DNA of 64,000 bases from Perognathus longimembris pacificus (GCF_023159225.1 NC_063167.1:19781360-19845359), one strand, 5' to 3'; shown: positions 44,501-59,500, counted from the first letter of the stretch. Program-made: numbers and translations. The notes: generated by a model from the letters alone, not told the origin.

Positions 44501-47500
44501 TGGTGGTAGAATGTGTATGTGCTGCATGTGTGTGCAAGCAAGCACCATGCATACTGGGGTTTAAATTCAAGGCCTGGGCAGTATCCCTTGAGCCCCAGCT
44601 CCATTTCTGCCTTTTGTGTGTGTGTGTTGTTCCTGGTGTTTGGGTTCTGGGGGGTCTATCCCTGAGCTTCTTTTGCTCTAGTCCTCTATCACTTGAGCCA
44701 CAGCTCCATTTCTGTCTTTTTTTTTTTTTTTTTGCTAGTTTAGTGGAGCTAAGAGTGTCATGGACTTTCCTCTTCAAGCTGGCTTTGAACTGCAGTCCTT
44801 AGATATCTGCTTCCTGAGAGCAGCTAGCCATGCATGAGCCACTAGCATCCAGCTTCTACTAAGTTTTTGAAAGTGGTGTAAGAAAGATATAGCTGAACTG
44901 CCTACATAGTAGAAGTTAGGAAAACAGAAACATAGATCAAACAATATGTAATTTGTTCCACGTTTGTAAAAAATTATTTTTTTGATAATCAGGCATTTAT
45001 GATATAAGAAAGTTCTATTATGACAATTACACAGAAAGATACAGGGTACATTGAATGCTAACCAACTCTGATATTCTTATACAATTCCTTCTCCCTTACT
45101 CAAGCTGTATTTAAGAGGGTTTTATTATGCTGTCTTATATTGGTATATTTGTAATATACTTCAACCCTCCTGCTCCTATAGTATACTTTTTTTTTTGTGG
45201 TGCACTTTTACTGGGGCTTGAACTCATCATGATACAGCTGTCTACATTTTTTTATTTTATTTTTTTGCTGCCAGTTCTGAAACTTGAACTCAAGGCCTAG
45301 GCGCTGACCCTAAGCTTCTTATGCTCAAGGATAGTCTGCTGTCACTTGAGCCACAGCTCTGCTTCCTGCCTGGGTTGACTTTGAACCACAATTCTCAGAT
45401 CTCAGCCCCTGAGTATTACAGGCCTGAGCCACTGGGGCCGACCCATATAGATTTTTTAAATTAGTATACACTAGTTGTATGGGGGCTGGTTCATTGTAGC
45501 ATTTCTATGCATTTATGCAGTTGTACCCCGTCAACCTCATGCCTTCTATTACTCCCTTATTTCTCTTTCCCCTTCTTAAAACAATTTCAAGTTTTATTGT
45601 TCTGTTTTCATATACGCCTACAAAGTGCTTTGGCCATATTAACCCTCATTTGTCCTTTACGTTCCCTCCCACTCCTACTGATACCTGTACCCTAACAGAG
45701 CCTGTTTTATTCTCCTGTTACCATTGTTTTTTTTAGTGTATATTGTACAAAAAGTTCAAGCTCCGGCTGGGGATATGGCCTAGTGGCAAGAGTGCTTGCC
45801 TCGTATACATGAGGCCCTGGGTTCAATTCCCCAGCACCACATATACAGAAAATGGCCAGAAGTGGCGCTGTGGCTCAAGTGGCAGAGTGCTAGCCTTGAG
45901 CAAAAAGAAGCCAGGGACAGTGCTCAGGCCCTGAGTCCAAGCCCCAGGACTGGCCAAAAAAACAAACAAAAAGTTCAAGCTCGGTACTGGGATTTAAAGA
46001 CAGGACATCAAGCTCTTGCTTTATTATTTCTTTCACAGCTGGCACTCTTACCATTTAAGCCATGTCTTCCAGCTTTTGACTGGTTAATTGGAGATGAGTC
46101 TCCTGGATTTGTCTGCCTGGCTGGGCTGGCTTTGAACAAGATTCTCTTATCTCAGCCTCCTGAGTAGCTAGAATTGTGTTAGCCTCCAGCACTTGTTTTT
46201 TATTTCCTTGATAGAGATTTTGACTTGTTTAAATTCCTTTATTGGTCTTTCCCCATCTCACACTATTTTGTTAAGTTCATTTACTCTGAAGTCAAGTATA
46301 ATATCTAGTGAGTGTAGAGGCTTCAGGTGATGGTGGAAAAGCAGATAGCTCTTTAATAGAGGCAGGCTTTGATGACTTCAGCCATTGTGTCTAAAATTAG
46401 CACATTCATCTGTACACAGTAATCCATTCTATTGCTTTAAGTAGTCTTGGCAGTTGGCTTTTTTTTACCCTAAGTGGAAATAAGTTTTGTGTTTTTTTTC
46501 CTATTTAGAAATTGACAAGATTCAGAAAGGGGACTCAAAAAAGGATGATGAAGAGAATTACTTGGACTTGTTTTCTCATAAGAATATGAAGCTAAAAGAA
46601 CGGGTGCTGATACCTGTCAAGCAGTATCCAAAGGTAAGACTGACTAAAGTGCTTCACTTCTGAGTTAATTTTGTCAGTAGGGCAGTCATTGGAAAATGAT
46701 AAAGACTTGCAGGGATTGCAGTACATAAGAACTGAAGCCTGGGTCTGGGAATATGGCCTAGTGGTAGAGTGCTTGCCTTGCATACATGAAGCCCTGAGCT
46801 TGATTCCTTAGCACCACATATATAGAAAAAGCCAGAAATGGTGCTGTGGCACAAGTGGTAGAGTGTTGGCTTTGAGAAAAAAAAAAAAAGCCAGGAACAG
46901 TGCTCAGGCTCTGAGTTCAAGCCCCAGGACTGGCAAAAAAAAAAAAAAAAAAAACATAAAACTGAAGCCTGTGAAGCTTCTCTTCCATACTATATTACCT
47001 GTTTCTGACAGTTGAAACATCATACTAATAGCAATTCTTTGTTCAGGAAGGAATATATTATTTATTTATTTGTTTATTGTCAGTTGTTGGGCCTGAATTT
47101 GGGGGCCTGGACACTATCCCTGAGCTCTTTTGCTCAAGGCTAGAACTCTATCACTTTGAGCCACAGCTCCACTTCCTGTTTTCTGGTGTTTAATTGGAGA
47201 TAAGAGTATTAAAGACTTTCCTGTCTGGGCTGGCTTCAAACCTGGGTCCTCATATGTCATGTCCTTGAGTAGCTAGGGTTAGAGGTGTGACCCACCAGTG
47301 CTTGGCTCTTTTTTCATTTTGAGTAGTAGTACTTAGTACTGGGGCCTGAATCTGCTAAGTAGGTGCTTTATTAGTACAAAAAGGACCTCAGGCCCTTTTA
47401 CATTGGTTATTTTCAAGGTAGTGTCTCATTTTAGGCATAAGACTACAGTCTGAGCTATGATCCTTCTACTATTGCTTCCTTGTGTCATTGAGGGCGTGCC

Positions 47501-50500
47501 ACTGCATCCAGTGATAATGCTTCCCCCAAACTGGGATAACAGTTGCAAGCTACCATGTCCAGTCATTGGTTGAGATACATCTTTTTCTCCAGGCTGGCCT
47601 GAGTTACCACCTCCAAGAAAGCTAGGATTAGTGGTAGTGTAGTGGCTTATGTCTGTAATCCTAGTTACAGAAGGCTGAGATCTGAGCTCAAGCCTATCAC
47701 TCTACTACTTGAGCCACAGCACCACTTCCAGCCTTTTCTGTTTATGTGGTACTGAGGAATCAAATCCCAGGGCTTCATGCACGCTAGGCGAGCACTCTAC
47801 CACTAAGCTACATTCCTAGCCTAATGTGGGAATTTATAGGATAATGTATCCTTAGAGATCATTTTAAATTTTTTCTGTCAGTTCAATTTTGTGGGGAAGA
47901 TTCTTGGACCACAAGGAAATACAATCAAAAGACTTCAAGAAGAGACGGGTGCAAAGATCTCTGTTCTGGGAAAAGGCTCAATGAGAGACAAAGCCAAGGT
48001 AAGTTCATAGCAATGAAACAGACCACCCTTATTCTTACAGATGTGGAAAATAGAGCCTCTTTAGTCTTGAGTTCCACATAAAAGATTATATAAACCAGGT
48101 TAGTGATTATTTCCTTTCTGAATTTTGGTTGTGTAGCTATAAAAATAGTAGCATATTTGATGGCAAACTTTCCTGTGAAACCTTAAAATAGGAGCTGAAA
48201 CTTACAGATTAATCACACTAAGATGTAAACAGCACAGGAAGAAGTGAGAGCAGCAGGTGAGTTTGAAGATTAGTTTGTTTTCATGCCAGCTGGCATATGA
48301 GATCTGCTCAAAGAATATGTTCCAAAAAGAACTATGGATAATCTTATCAATAGACCCTACTAATGCTGATTTCTTTTCCATGCCATATCCCCATATACTG
48401 TGGCTTGTAATGCATTTCCTACTACCACATAATAGTAAAGCCTTGAAGGGTTAACTTTTTAGAGGAAACATACCTGGTAACATTTTTAAAGTTTAGGCTT
48501 CCTTTTATGTAGCTTAATTGACACATCTTCTCATACTCTTGTCCAGTAACATTTTTCACTATAATTAAATTGAAGCTTGTTATTTCAGCTAAGACCTAAG
48601 TCAGCTTTGCTTGTTTCTGTCTTTCTTCCCTAGGAACTTCCCAGACTACATAGGCAGATAAGCAGAGCTAGTGGTGTTTAACAAGAGCTCTACCTGGGAT
48701 TTTAAAACAAACACTTGGCCTTGACACATACATATTTGAATGCAAGTAAATGCTTGTCAATCAGCTAATATCTGAATAGAAACTAGAATTTAAAAGTTTT
48801 TTTTCTTTCTATTTTATGTCTTCTAATAAGAGCTCCAGTGAAATACTTCAATGATTTAAGAGATTAGCTAACCAAGTACCAGCTTGTTTAAATTATTTTC
48901 TATAGAATTGTGTGTGTGTGTCTGTGTATGTCCCCATCCATCCATTCCTGTATCTGTGTGTGTCCATGTGTCTGTCCTAGACTTCAACTATGGGCCTGAG
49001 TGCTGTCCTTGAGCTTTTGTGCTCACAGCTATCTCTCTACCACTTTAGCTACAGCTCCACTTCAAGCTTTTTTGGTAGTTAATTCAAGATTAGAGTCTCA
49101 CAGAGTTTCCTACCCAGGCTGGCTTGGAACTGCAATCCTGAATGGCTAGGATTATAGACATGAGCCACAAGCACCCAGCAACCCTATAGAGTTTTTTGTA
49201 TTTTATCTTCACAGAATATTTATTTTTCTGTTGACTTGAAACATGATAATAAACACAAAAAATACACTTTTTCTTTTATGTGAATTAAAACCAAAAAATA
49301 ATGACAGAGTTTTACTGTTTTTCTTAGGCAATGGGGTATTGCTTACTGTCTCTTTGGCCTAGAGGTAAATTTGTTTTCTCCTTACCTCTTGTGATTAGCT
49401 GTTTCTCTGCCTTTTTCTACAGGAAGAAGAGCTTCGTAAAGGTGGAGACCCCAAATATGCCCACTTGAACATGGAGCTGCATGTCTTCATTGAAGTCTTT
49501 GGTCCCCCATGTGAAGCGTATGCTCTTATGGCCCATGCTATGGAGGAGGTCAAGAAGTTTCTAGTACCAGTAAGGGAATCCATGCTCCTTATCTCTGACA
49601 ACTGTGATTTATATAACTTTTTTTTTTTTTTTTGCCAGTCCTGGGGCGTGAAATCAGGGCCTGAGCACTGTCCCCGATTTCTTTTTGCTCAAGGCTAGCA
49701 CTCTACCACTTGAGCCACAGCGCCACTTCCAGCTTTTTCTATATATGTGGTACTGAGGAATTGAACCCAGGGCTTCATGTATATGAGGCAAGCACTTTAC
49801 CACTAGTCCACATTCCCAGCCCTCTATTTTGTTTTGTTTGCAGTACTGGGAAATGAACCCAGCACCACCTCACAAGTGCTCTACCAACTATGCTATACTT
49901 ATAACCTGTTCAGTCCTGAGGCTTGAACTCAGGGCCTGAGCACTGTCCCTGGCTTTTTTTGTTTTTTTTTTTTTTTCTTTTCCTCAAGGCTAGTACTCTA
50001 CCATTTGAGCCACAGCGCCACTTCTGGCTTTTCTATATATGTGGTGCTGAGAAATTGAAGCCAGGGCTTCATGTATATGAGGCAAGCAGTTTACCACTAG
50101 GGTATATTCCCAGCCCCCCCCCCCCTTTTTTTTTTTTTTACTGCCTGGACTGTCTCTGCCTCCAGAATAGCTGGGATTTAGGCGTGTACCACTCAGTCCT
50201 ACATTGTTTTGAGGCAAGGGTTCTTAACCAGTCTCTGCCTAATCTGGATTTGTATTACATGTTCTGCTTTAGAAACATTTATGAGATTTTTTTTTCATTG
50301 TTTATATCTAGTTTTCAATGCACTGTGCCCCAAGGTTTCTCTACCCTTCTACTTTTTTTCTTTTTTTTTGGCCAGTTCTGGGCCTTGAACTCAGGGCCTG
50401 AGCACTGTCCCTGGCTTCCTTTTGCTCTGCCACTTGAGCCACAGCGCCACTTCTGGCCTTTTCTACATATGTGGTGCTGAGGAATCGAACCCAGGGCTTC

Positions 50501-53500
50501 ATGTATACGAGACAAGCTCTCTTGCCACTAGGCCATATTCCCAGCCCCTTCTCTACCCTTCTAAATTTTTTTTGTGTAGTAGTATCTTGTTAACATATTG
50601 GGTCCATAATGTGGCTCCATTCTATATCTAGTTAACAGATTTAATGATTCTTCATCAAGCTAAATATTTTGGTGCTGGTGTGGAAGTTATATTAGAAAAA
50701 TGATGGGGCTGGGAATATGGCCTAGTGGCAAGAGCGCTTGCCTCCTACACATGAAGCTCTCGGTTCGATTCCCCAGCACCACATATATGGAAAACGGCCA
50801 GCAGGGGCGCTGTGGCTCAGGTGGCAGAGTGCTAGCCTTGAGCGGGAAGAAGCCAGGGACAGTGCTCAGGCCCTGAGTCCAAGGCCCAGGACTGGCCAAA
50901 AAAAAAAAAAAAAGGAAAATGAGTAGGGCTGAGAATGTGGCTTAGCGATAGAGTGTTTGCATACAAGAAGCCCTGGGTTCAATTCCTCAGCACCACATAA
51001 ACAGAAAAGGCCAGAAGTTATGTTGTGGCTCAAGTGGCAGAGTGCTAGCCTTGAGCAAAAGGAAGGCAGGGACAGTGCTCAGGCCCTGAGTTCAAGGCCC
51101 AGGACTGGCAAAAAAAGAAAATATGTAAGGTTGAGTTTGTGATTGAGACTTTGAGTCTAGGGCTGACAGCAAGAAACTTAACAGCATCTAATTAGTGTTA
51201 ATAGATCAAGTTCTGACCTGATGGACTCAAGGGTTTCTGGTCTGATAGTTTACTCAAGTGCAGCCATCTGAAAAGTTGTCATTACTTGATCATTCACGAT
51301 ACTAAAGAGGCGAGATGTATTTCCTTTTAGATGTAATTGAGTTTTATGAAAACTTGGGGAACCTCCCAGGGTATCTTTTGTAGTTGTTTCTTTTTTTTGG
51401 GGGGGGTAGTATTGGGGTTTGAACTTAGTCCTTATACTTGATACAAAGGAACACTACCACTGAGCCATACCTATAGCCCCCACCCAGGGAACCAATTTTA
51501 CTTAACCTAGTCAGATTACATATTGAGAATCCCTCTAGACAGGATTTTTTTCAGATTTTAGAATATATTCTTATAGATAATCTGAATTAAAAGGAAAATC
51601 AAGTGCATCCCTGGCTCATTCCTGTAATCCTAGCTACTTTGAGTCTGAAAGTTTGAAGTCAGCCTGGGTTGTAAAGTGCATGAGACTCTTTTTCTATTTT
51701 TTTGGCCAGTTCTGGGGCTTGAACTTAGGGCCTGGGCATTGTCCCTGAGCTTCTTTTTGGTCAAGGCTAGCACTCTACTACTTGAGCCATAGCGTCACTT
51801 CTCCTTTTTCTGTATGTCGTACTGAAGAATTGAGGCCTGAGCTTCATGCATGCTAAGTAAGCGCTCTACCACTAGGCCACATTCCCAGCTGAGCTCTCTA
51901 AATTTCTGAAGGTCTGTAAAGGCAATGCTCATCTCCTTTTTGTTGGTGGTTTCTAGCATGTTTTCCAACAAGATAGGTTCACAGGGCAGCCATTTAAATA
52001 AATCCTGGCAGAGGTATTTGTTTTTCCTCCATGTTGATGCAGCATTTTGTGGAAATCTGAGCACTGTGCTGGTGTTGGTACTTGATTGTCCAATATGAGT
52101 CTCTAGCAGCAGTGATTTGAAACCTAAGGGGAACAAGATAGTTGAAGTTAAGTGGAGTCTTTATAGTAACTGAAATCTTTTTTATAGTAACTACAATTTT
52201 TAAAGCTGTATCCACATAATTATATAGAAATTGTATGAAACAGTGTTTAAGGTATGGCTCAAGACATAGAGCACCAGCCAGTGAGCAAAAACGAACATCA
52301 GATAGAGTTCAAGTCCAGGTATCAGACCAAACAAATGCATTAAGATAAGATTGACCCTCGAGGGCTGGGGATATGGCTTAGTGGCAAGAGTGCTTGCCTC
52401 TTATACATGAAGCCCTGGGTTCAATTCCCCAGCACCACATATACAGAAAACAGACAGAAGTGGCACTGTGGCTCAAGTGGCAGACTGCTAGCCTTGAGCA
52501 AAAGGAAGCCAGGGACAGGGCTCAGGCCCTGAGTCCAAGGCCCAGGACTGGCCCCCACCCCCCAAAAAAAAAAGATTGACCCCCAACACAAAATATGTAA
52601 AAAAATTTGTAGATGACATTTGATTCAGTTCTGTAAGAAAAAAAAAGCAACACCTTTATTCTGAATCATCAGAACCATCTTCAGTGTTGCTTCATGATTG
52701 GAGTTGGAAGAACACTACATGAATCTTTTTGGATAAGTTGTCACTTAATCTTCAGAGCCTCAGGTTCCTTGTTCACCCCAAACATTACTTAAGTGTTTGG
52801 TACATTGCTAATACTATGCTTGGGTCTGAAGTTGCAGAACTGTTTCAGAAGAGCCCATGATCTGGGCTGGGGATATGGCCTAGTGGCAAGAGTGCTTGTC
52901 TCGTATACATGAGGCCCTGGGTTCGATTCCCCAGCACCACATATACAGAAAACGGCCAGAAGTGGCGCTGTGGCTCAATTGGCAGAGTGCTAGCCTTGAG
53001 CAAAAAGGAAGCCAGGGACAGTGCTCAGGCCCTGAGTCCAAGGCCCAGGACTGGCCAAAAAAAAAAAAAGAAGAGCCCATGATCTATGGGAAACAGTTCT
53101 AAAATAATATATGTTCAGTACCTAGGTAGTGAGAACTACATGGTACCTTGGGAAAAGAGAAGGTATGAGATTAACAGAGAAATCTTCAAAAGAAGAACTT
53201 TTAGTTGAATACGTCTTGTAACAGGTGGTCAAAAAGTACAGTATAGTGTGATAAGGCAAAGCTTAGATTTTGGAGGCAGGCATTTGAAGTTTATATCTGG
53301 AGTTTGCTACTTTATCAGCTCTATGTCCTGGTTGATTCATACTCCCTGAGTATGAATTTTTGTGTTTTTTCCTAACTATGAAATGGGGAGATATACCCAG
53401 GATCATTTTTAATGTTAAACTAGTACCTAATTCATAGAGCTTCATTAATGTAGTGGCACTCATGACTCTAGGAAAAGCAAATTATTTGCAGAGAATGGAT

Positions 53501-56500
53501 ATATGAGAGTTTGCTAGGCTGTGAACTATAAGTTGTCTAGCATGGCTTGATAGGAAGCTGTGTATGGAGACAAGATGGGAGTGATTTAGAGAACTAGTCA
53601 AGAACCACATCCTGAAGAACTCCATCTGAAAAGTGAGGGATTCTGCCATGGACTTTGCTCAAAGAAATGACCAGTAGGGTATAATTTGACTTCAGGGATT
53701 GAGTGCCCTGGAGCTTTTGTGGGCTTTCAAAGTTATTCTTATGCTAGCTTTAACATCCAAGGCTCAGGTAGACCAGATGACTTTTCAGTAGATGGAGATG
53801 TTCCACAGAATATCTTCTTTTCCTAGGATATGATGGATGATATTTGCCAGGAACAGTTTCTAGAGCTGTCCTACTTGAATGGAGTGCCTGAACCTTCTCG
53901 TGGACGTGGGGTGCCAGTAAGAGGTCGAGGAGCTGCACCTCCCCCTCCACCTGTGCCCAGGTAAGAACAGACAGCCAAAAATACGATGAAATCTGTTTGA
54001 TGCCATCTCTCTGTTAGTGGTGTTTTTGGTTTTGAGGGGGGTTTTTTGGTCAGGGCCTAGGCATTGCCCCTTATTAGCTTTTTTTAGTCAAGACTAGTGC
54101 TTTACCACTTTGAGCCATAGCTCCACATATGGTTTTCTGGTGGTTAATTGTAGTTAAGAGTCTCACAGACTTTCCTGCCTGGGCTGGCTCTGAACTGTGA
54201 TCCTCAGATCTCAGCCTCTTGAGTAGCTAGAATTATAGGCATGAGCCAGAAATGCCCAGCTATGGTGCTGTTATCTCTAGCTTAGTGGAATTATCAATTG
54301 TGAATTTTCTTTTTCTTTTCTTTTTTTTTTAATTTGCCATCCCTGGAGTTTGCCTCAGGGCCTGAGCACTATCCCTGGCTTCTTTTTGCTCAAGGCTAGC
54401 ACTGTACCACTTGAGCCATAGCGCCACTTCTGGCCGTTTTCTATATATGTGGTGCTGGGGAATCAAACCCCGGCTTCATGTATACAAGGCAAGCACTGTT
54501 GCCACTAGGCCAGATTCCCAGCCCACAGTAGAGTTATGAAGATGCAGCATCAGGTATTGAATTCTAAATCTTAGCATTTTGACTATGGTCAGATGCTGCA
54601 GTCCTACAGAAACTTTAAAATTTTTAATTTTTAGACAATCCTAGGATTTTTTTTTTTTTACTGGTCCAGCCTCAGAATTTTAATGCTTGTGACTAAAACT
54701 ATTTTAAAATGTCCAGAACTGTCAAGGACACTGACCCACTGTGAAGACTTGGAGAACTATTTTCTGAGTCTTTTACCATGTGCACATTCTTATTTGCTTT
54801 GATAGTACTCTAAGACAACATAAGATGTATTTAGCTTCAGAATTTGCAAACAAATCTGAGCATAAAGATGACCTATTGGTTAAGAGTTCCATCTAAAATA
54901 ACATTTCCTTTTTTAATAGAGGCCGCGGTGTTGTACCACCCCGGGGAGCTTTGGTGCGTGGTACTCCAGTAAGAGGTGCCATCACCAGAGGTGCCACTGT
55001 GTCTCGAGGAGTGCCACCTCTACCTAGTGCAAGGGGTGCTCCAGCACCAAGAGCTCGGACAGCAGGCATCCAGAGAATACCTTTGCCTCCACCTCCTGCA
55101 CCAGAAACATATGAAGAATATGTAAGAATATATTTTTTGTTTTCTTTTTTGATACTGGGGATCGAACCCAGGACGTCGCGCTTGCTAGGCAAGCGCTTTG
55201 CCACTGAGCTACATTCCAGCCCAATAAAAATATTTTTTAACAATGTACCATTTCCCAATACCTAGAAAGTTGCCAAAGAATGTTGAATGACAGAATGTTG
55301 GCCATTTATGGTTATGGATGGCAGGGACTGAACTATAAGAAGATTTTTCCACTTTAGTCAGTTTGTTATCTATGTGTAGATTAATTTGGAAATAAGCAGT
55401 GCTTTATTTAATGTACAGTGTTTTTGTTTGTCTTGCTAGTCCTAGGTCTTGAACTCAAGGCCTGGGGCCTGTCCCTGAGCCTCTCTGTGCTCAAGGCTAG
55501 TGTTCTACCATTTGAGCTACAGCTCCACTTCTGGCTTTTTTCTGAGTAGTTTATTGGAGATAAGAGTTTCACAGACTTTCCTGCCAAAGATCCTCAGCGC
55601 TTGGCCGCCTGAGTAGCTAGGATTACAAGTGTGAGTCACTGGTGCCCGGCCTTGTATAATGCTTTATTAAAGTAGCTTCTCCTGGTAACAGCTCAAGTCA
55701 GTATTTTCCGACCTACACATATCCTCTGGCATGTCATATTTGTTTATTTTTAGTAATCCTTTCTTGATCGATCAGGGATATTACTATTTTAGAGGGAAAT
55801 TTCAAGTCCTATTAATCTAGGAGTTCATCATATCCCCCTGAATTTTAATTACCTTTCCTACTTTAGGATTGGGACTTTAATGTTTCATTGTTTTATTTGT
55901 TCCAGGGATATGATGATACATATGCAGAACAGAGTTATGAAGGATATGAAAGCTATTACAGCCAGAGCCAAGGGTGAGTCAAGCAATGGAAGTACTTCTT
56001 TGTCTCCTAGAGATAAATGTATGGAGCTAGAGGAACAGAGATTTAGGAGCACTATGGCTCAAATTTTGAAGATATCACCTTTAATTTGGATAACTGAATT
56101 TTGTACTAAATTTAGAATTCAGAAATAATAATTCCTGAGCTGTGACTATATTTATAAAAGCAGAAAATATCTTTTAATTTTATTTATCTATTTTTATCAA
56201 TTGTGGGGCTTGAACTTACCGCCTAGATGTTGTCCCTGAGCTTTTTTGCTCATGGCTAGTACTTTACCACTTTTAGCCACAGCACCACTTCTGGTTTTCT
56301 AGCGGTTAATTGGAGATAAGAGTTTCACAGACTTTCCTGTCCACGCTGGCTCTGAACTACAATTTCAGATCTCAGCCTCCGGAGTGGCTAGGATTACAGG
56401 CATGAGCCACCAGTGCCCAGCTAAATAATTTTGGTTTATTAAGAAATACCACAGGGGCTGGGCTGGGAATGTGGCTTAGCCGTAGAGTGCTGACCTTGCA

Positions 56501-59500
56501 TGCATGAAGCCTTGGGTTCAATTCCTCAGTACCACATAAACAGAAAAGGCTGGAAATAGTGCTATGGCTCAAGTGGTAGAGCGCTAGCCTTGAGCAAAGA
56601 GAGCTCAGGGACAGTGCCCAGGCCCTGAGTTCAAGCCCTAGGACTGGCCAAAAGAAAATACCACAACTACATAACAGTACTCTCTAATTTTGTATGTATA
56701 TGCCTGTGCGTGCATGTGCACGTGAATGCCAGTCCTGTACTCCACTGCTTTTGAGCCACAGCAGTATTTCCAGCTTTTTGTAGTTAATTGGAGTCTTACA
56801 GACTTTGCTGCTGGAACTGGCTCAGTCCTCAGATGGTTAGCCTCCTGAGTAGCTAGGATTATAGACATGAGCCACTAACTCGCGGCTGAGTTCTCTAAAA
56901 TTTTTAAAGGCTAGAATTCTGTCAGCATTAACTGAGATATTTTTGTTTGGGTTTTTCTTTTCTTTTTTTTTTTTTTTTTGCATTTTTCTTAAACATATAT
57001 GTATTTTAACCAACTTGTATGATTTTTAAAGCTTCAGGGCTCTGTACTAGAGATGGAAGAACTCGTTCCCTATTTATTCTCTTCCATTACATTGCAATTA
57101 AAAAGACCAATGTAGGATTGTGCTTTTTTACACTTTAAATTGCGTGATACCAATTTTTTCTTACTACTGTTGTCAGATGTTTTTTCATGAGTTACAAAGT
57201 ATCTTCATGTTTTGGAAATATTGGAGGTCTAGAGATAAAGCATGATGAGCATTTCTATATATTTTATTTATTTATTTTATTTTTTGGCTGGTCCTGGGGC
57301 TTAAATTCAGGGCCTGAGCACTGTCCCTGGCTTCTTTTTGCTCAAGGCTAGCATTCTACCCCTTGAGCCACAGCTCAACTTCTGGCCTTTTCTACATATG
57401 TGGTGCTGAGGAATTGAAGCTAGGCTTCATGTATACGAGGCAAGCACTCTTGCCACTAGGCCATATTCCCACCCCATTTCCATATATATATATATTTTTT
57501 GTTGTTGTTGTTGTTGTTAGTTGAGATAGAGTCTCACAAACTTTTTTTTTTTTTCCAGAGTTATTCTTGAAATGTGACTTTTTTTTTTTTTTGGCCAGTC
57601 CTGGGACTTGGACTCAGGGCCTGAGCACTGTCCCTGGCTTCTTTTTGCTCAAGGCTAGCACTCTGCCACTTGAGCCACAGCGCCACTTCTGGCCATTTTC
57701 TGTATATGTGGTGCTAGGGAATTGAACCCAGGGCCTCATGTATACGAGGCAAGCACTCTTGCCACTAGGCCATATCCCCAGCCCTCCCTGTATTTTAAAC
57801 ATGGTTAAAATGGCTGAGCTCTTGAAGTGTTTGAAAGGAAGGTGACATTTCTCAGAAGTTGTTGTTTCTTTAACACTTTTGTCTTTGACTTTCAGGGACT
57901 CAGAGTATTATGACTATGGACATGGGGAGGTTCAAGATTCTTATGAAGCTTATGGTATGTCTTTAGTTCTGTGGCGGGGAAAATGTACAAAGAGGTTCCT
58001 GGGAGGATGCTGGTTGACTGCATCCTTGGGAGTCAGACACACACCTAAGGAGAAACCTTTAGAACATCGCTGTGTTTGGTAACTGTGGAATTAGGAGACC
58101 TGCTTTTATTTAAAATTTGTGATGTGCATGTCTTAAACTGGTGCTTAAGTCCAGGTGAACAGACTGGAGAAAAAAGTCTTTTTAGCTGACATCCATGGTT
58201 TCTACTTTAGGCAAGAGATGCCTTGACCTGGATTATGTTACTGGGTCTTTAGTGCTGATACCTAGGGCTATGCTAAGGAACTTAATGTTATGGGGGGTTT
58301 ATTTTTTAATTTTTTATTTTATTTATTTATTCATTTATTTTTTGTCAGTTCTGGGGCTTGGACTTAGGGCCTGAGCACTGTCCCTGGCTTCTTTTTGCTC
58401 AAGGCCTAGCACTCTGCCACTTGAGCCACTGCGCCACTTCTGGCCTTTTCTATATATGTGGTTCAGAGGAATCGAACCTAGGGCTTCATGTATATGAGGC
58501 AAGCACTCTTGCCACTAGGCCATCTTCCTAACCCCCTCTACTCATTTTTTAAAACAACTTTCATTCTCACTAAAAAAAGAAAAATTCAAGCCAAAGTTCT
58601 GGTGGCTCACACTGTAATCCTGAGCATAGTTGTTCAAAGCCACATGGGGTTGGGCAGGAAAGTCCAAGAGACTCTTAAGTGGAGCTGTAGCTCAAATGGT
58701 AGAGTGCTAGCCTTGAGCAAAAATGCTCAGAGGCATCATCCAGGCCCTGAGTTCAACCCCCAGAACTGGCAGAAAAAAACAGTTTTCAATGCAAACCAGA
58801 TGCTAGATGACAGGGGCTTATCAGAACATTTAAAGGGCAAAAGTAATTCCTGTTAGGTAAAATCAGAGGCTGTAAGGCTAGCGCTAAGTCAAGACGTTAC
58901 TGGCACCTTCATATATCATTGGAGAAATCTCAACCCTGTCCTGATCCCATGAGAGCAATAGAAGCTGCAACAGCAGCAAGACCCAACTGACTTCCCTGAG
59001 GTTTGGTTCAAAACACTTATCTCAGGTGTGTTCTCAAGCATCAATTATGGCCTCCCATTAATGGGTTGCTGAGGGACTGAATGACATGTGGCAACAGATG
59101 CAGAAACTAGCCTTTTAAATATATTGTATTTTCAGCATACCTGAGGGACTTCCAGAAAGTCCTTGGCAAAGGCCTTAAGACTGGCTTTTACTGTCTCTTT
59201 CTAACCATAGCTAAAAACGGGTTTTTTTTGTTGGTTTGTTTTTGCCAGCCCTGGAGCTTGAATTCATGGCCTGAGCACTGTCCCTGGCTTCTTTTGGCTC
59301 AAGGCTAGAACTCTGCCACTTGAGCCACAGTGCCACTTCTGGTCTTTTCTATATATATAGTGCTTAGGAATTGAACCCAGGGCTTCATTTATACAAGGCA
59401 AGCACTCTTGCCTCTAGGCCATATCCCAGCGCCTAAAATCAAGTTTTGCAGGTTCTATCACTGTACATGAGTTCAGCCTTTAGTAATGATATGGAATAGC

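Larger units (their letters stand above)
32566..46508 (+). other. KHDRBS1: KHDRBS1 intron 1
   Basis: A 13.9-kb GT-AG intron holding most of the gene's repeats: one LTR-like insertion near the promoter, one solo LTR and many SINEs. Stretches without recognised repeats are 33512-34578, 36286-36816, 40978-41540 and 42549-43230. They hold no coding frame I can support. Confidence 0.9.

Noticed and set aside
57955..58082. Read-through of exon 8 into intron 8 as an alternative C terminus
   Set aside because: The frame stays open for about 40 codons, but the consensus donor GTATGT and the conserved exon 9 make this an unlikely product without RNA evidence.
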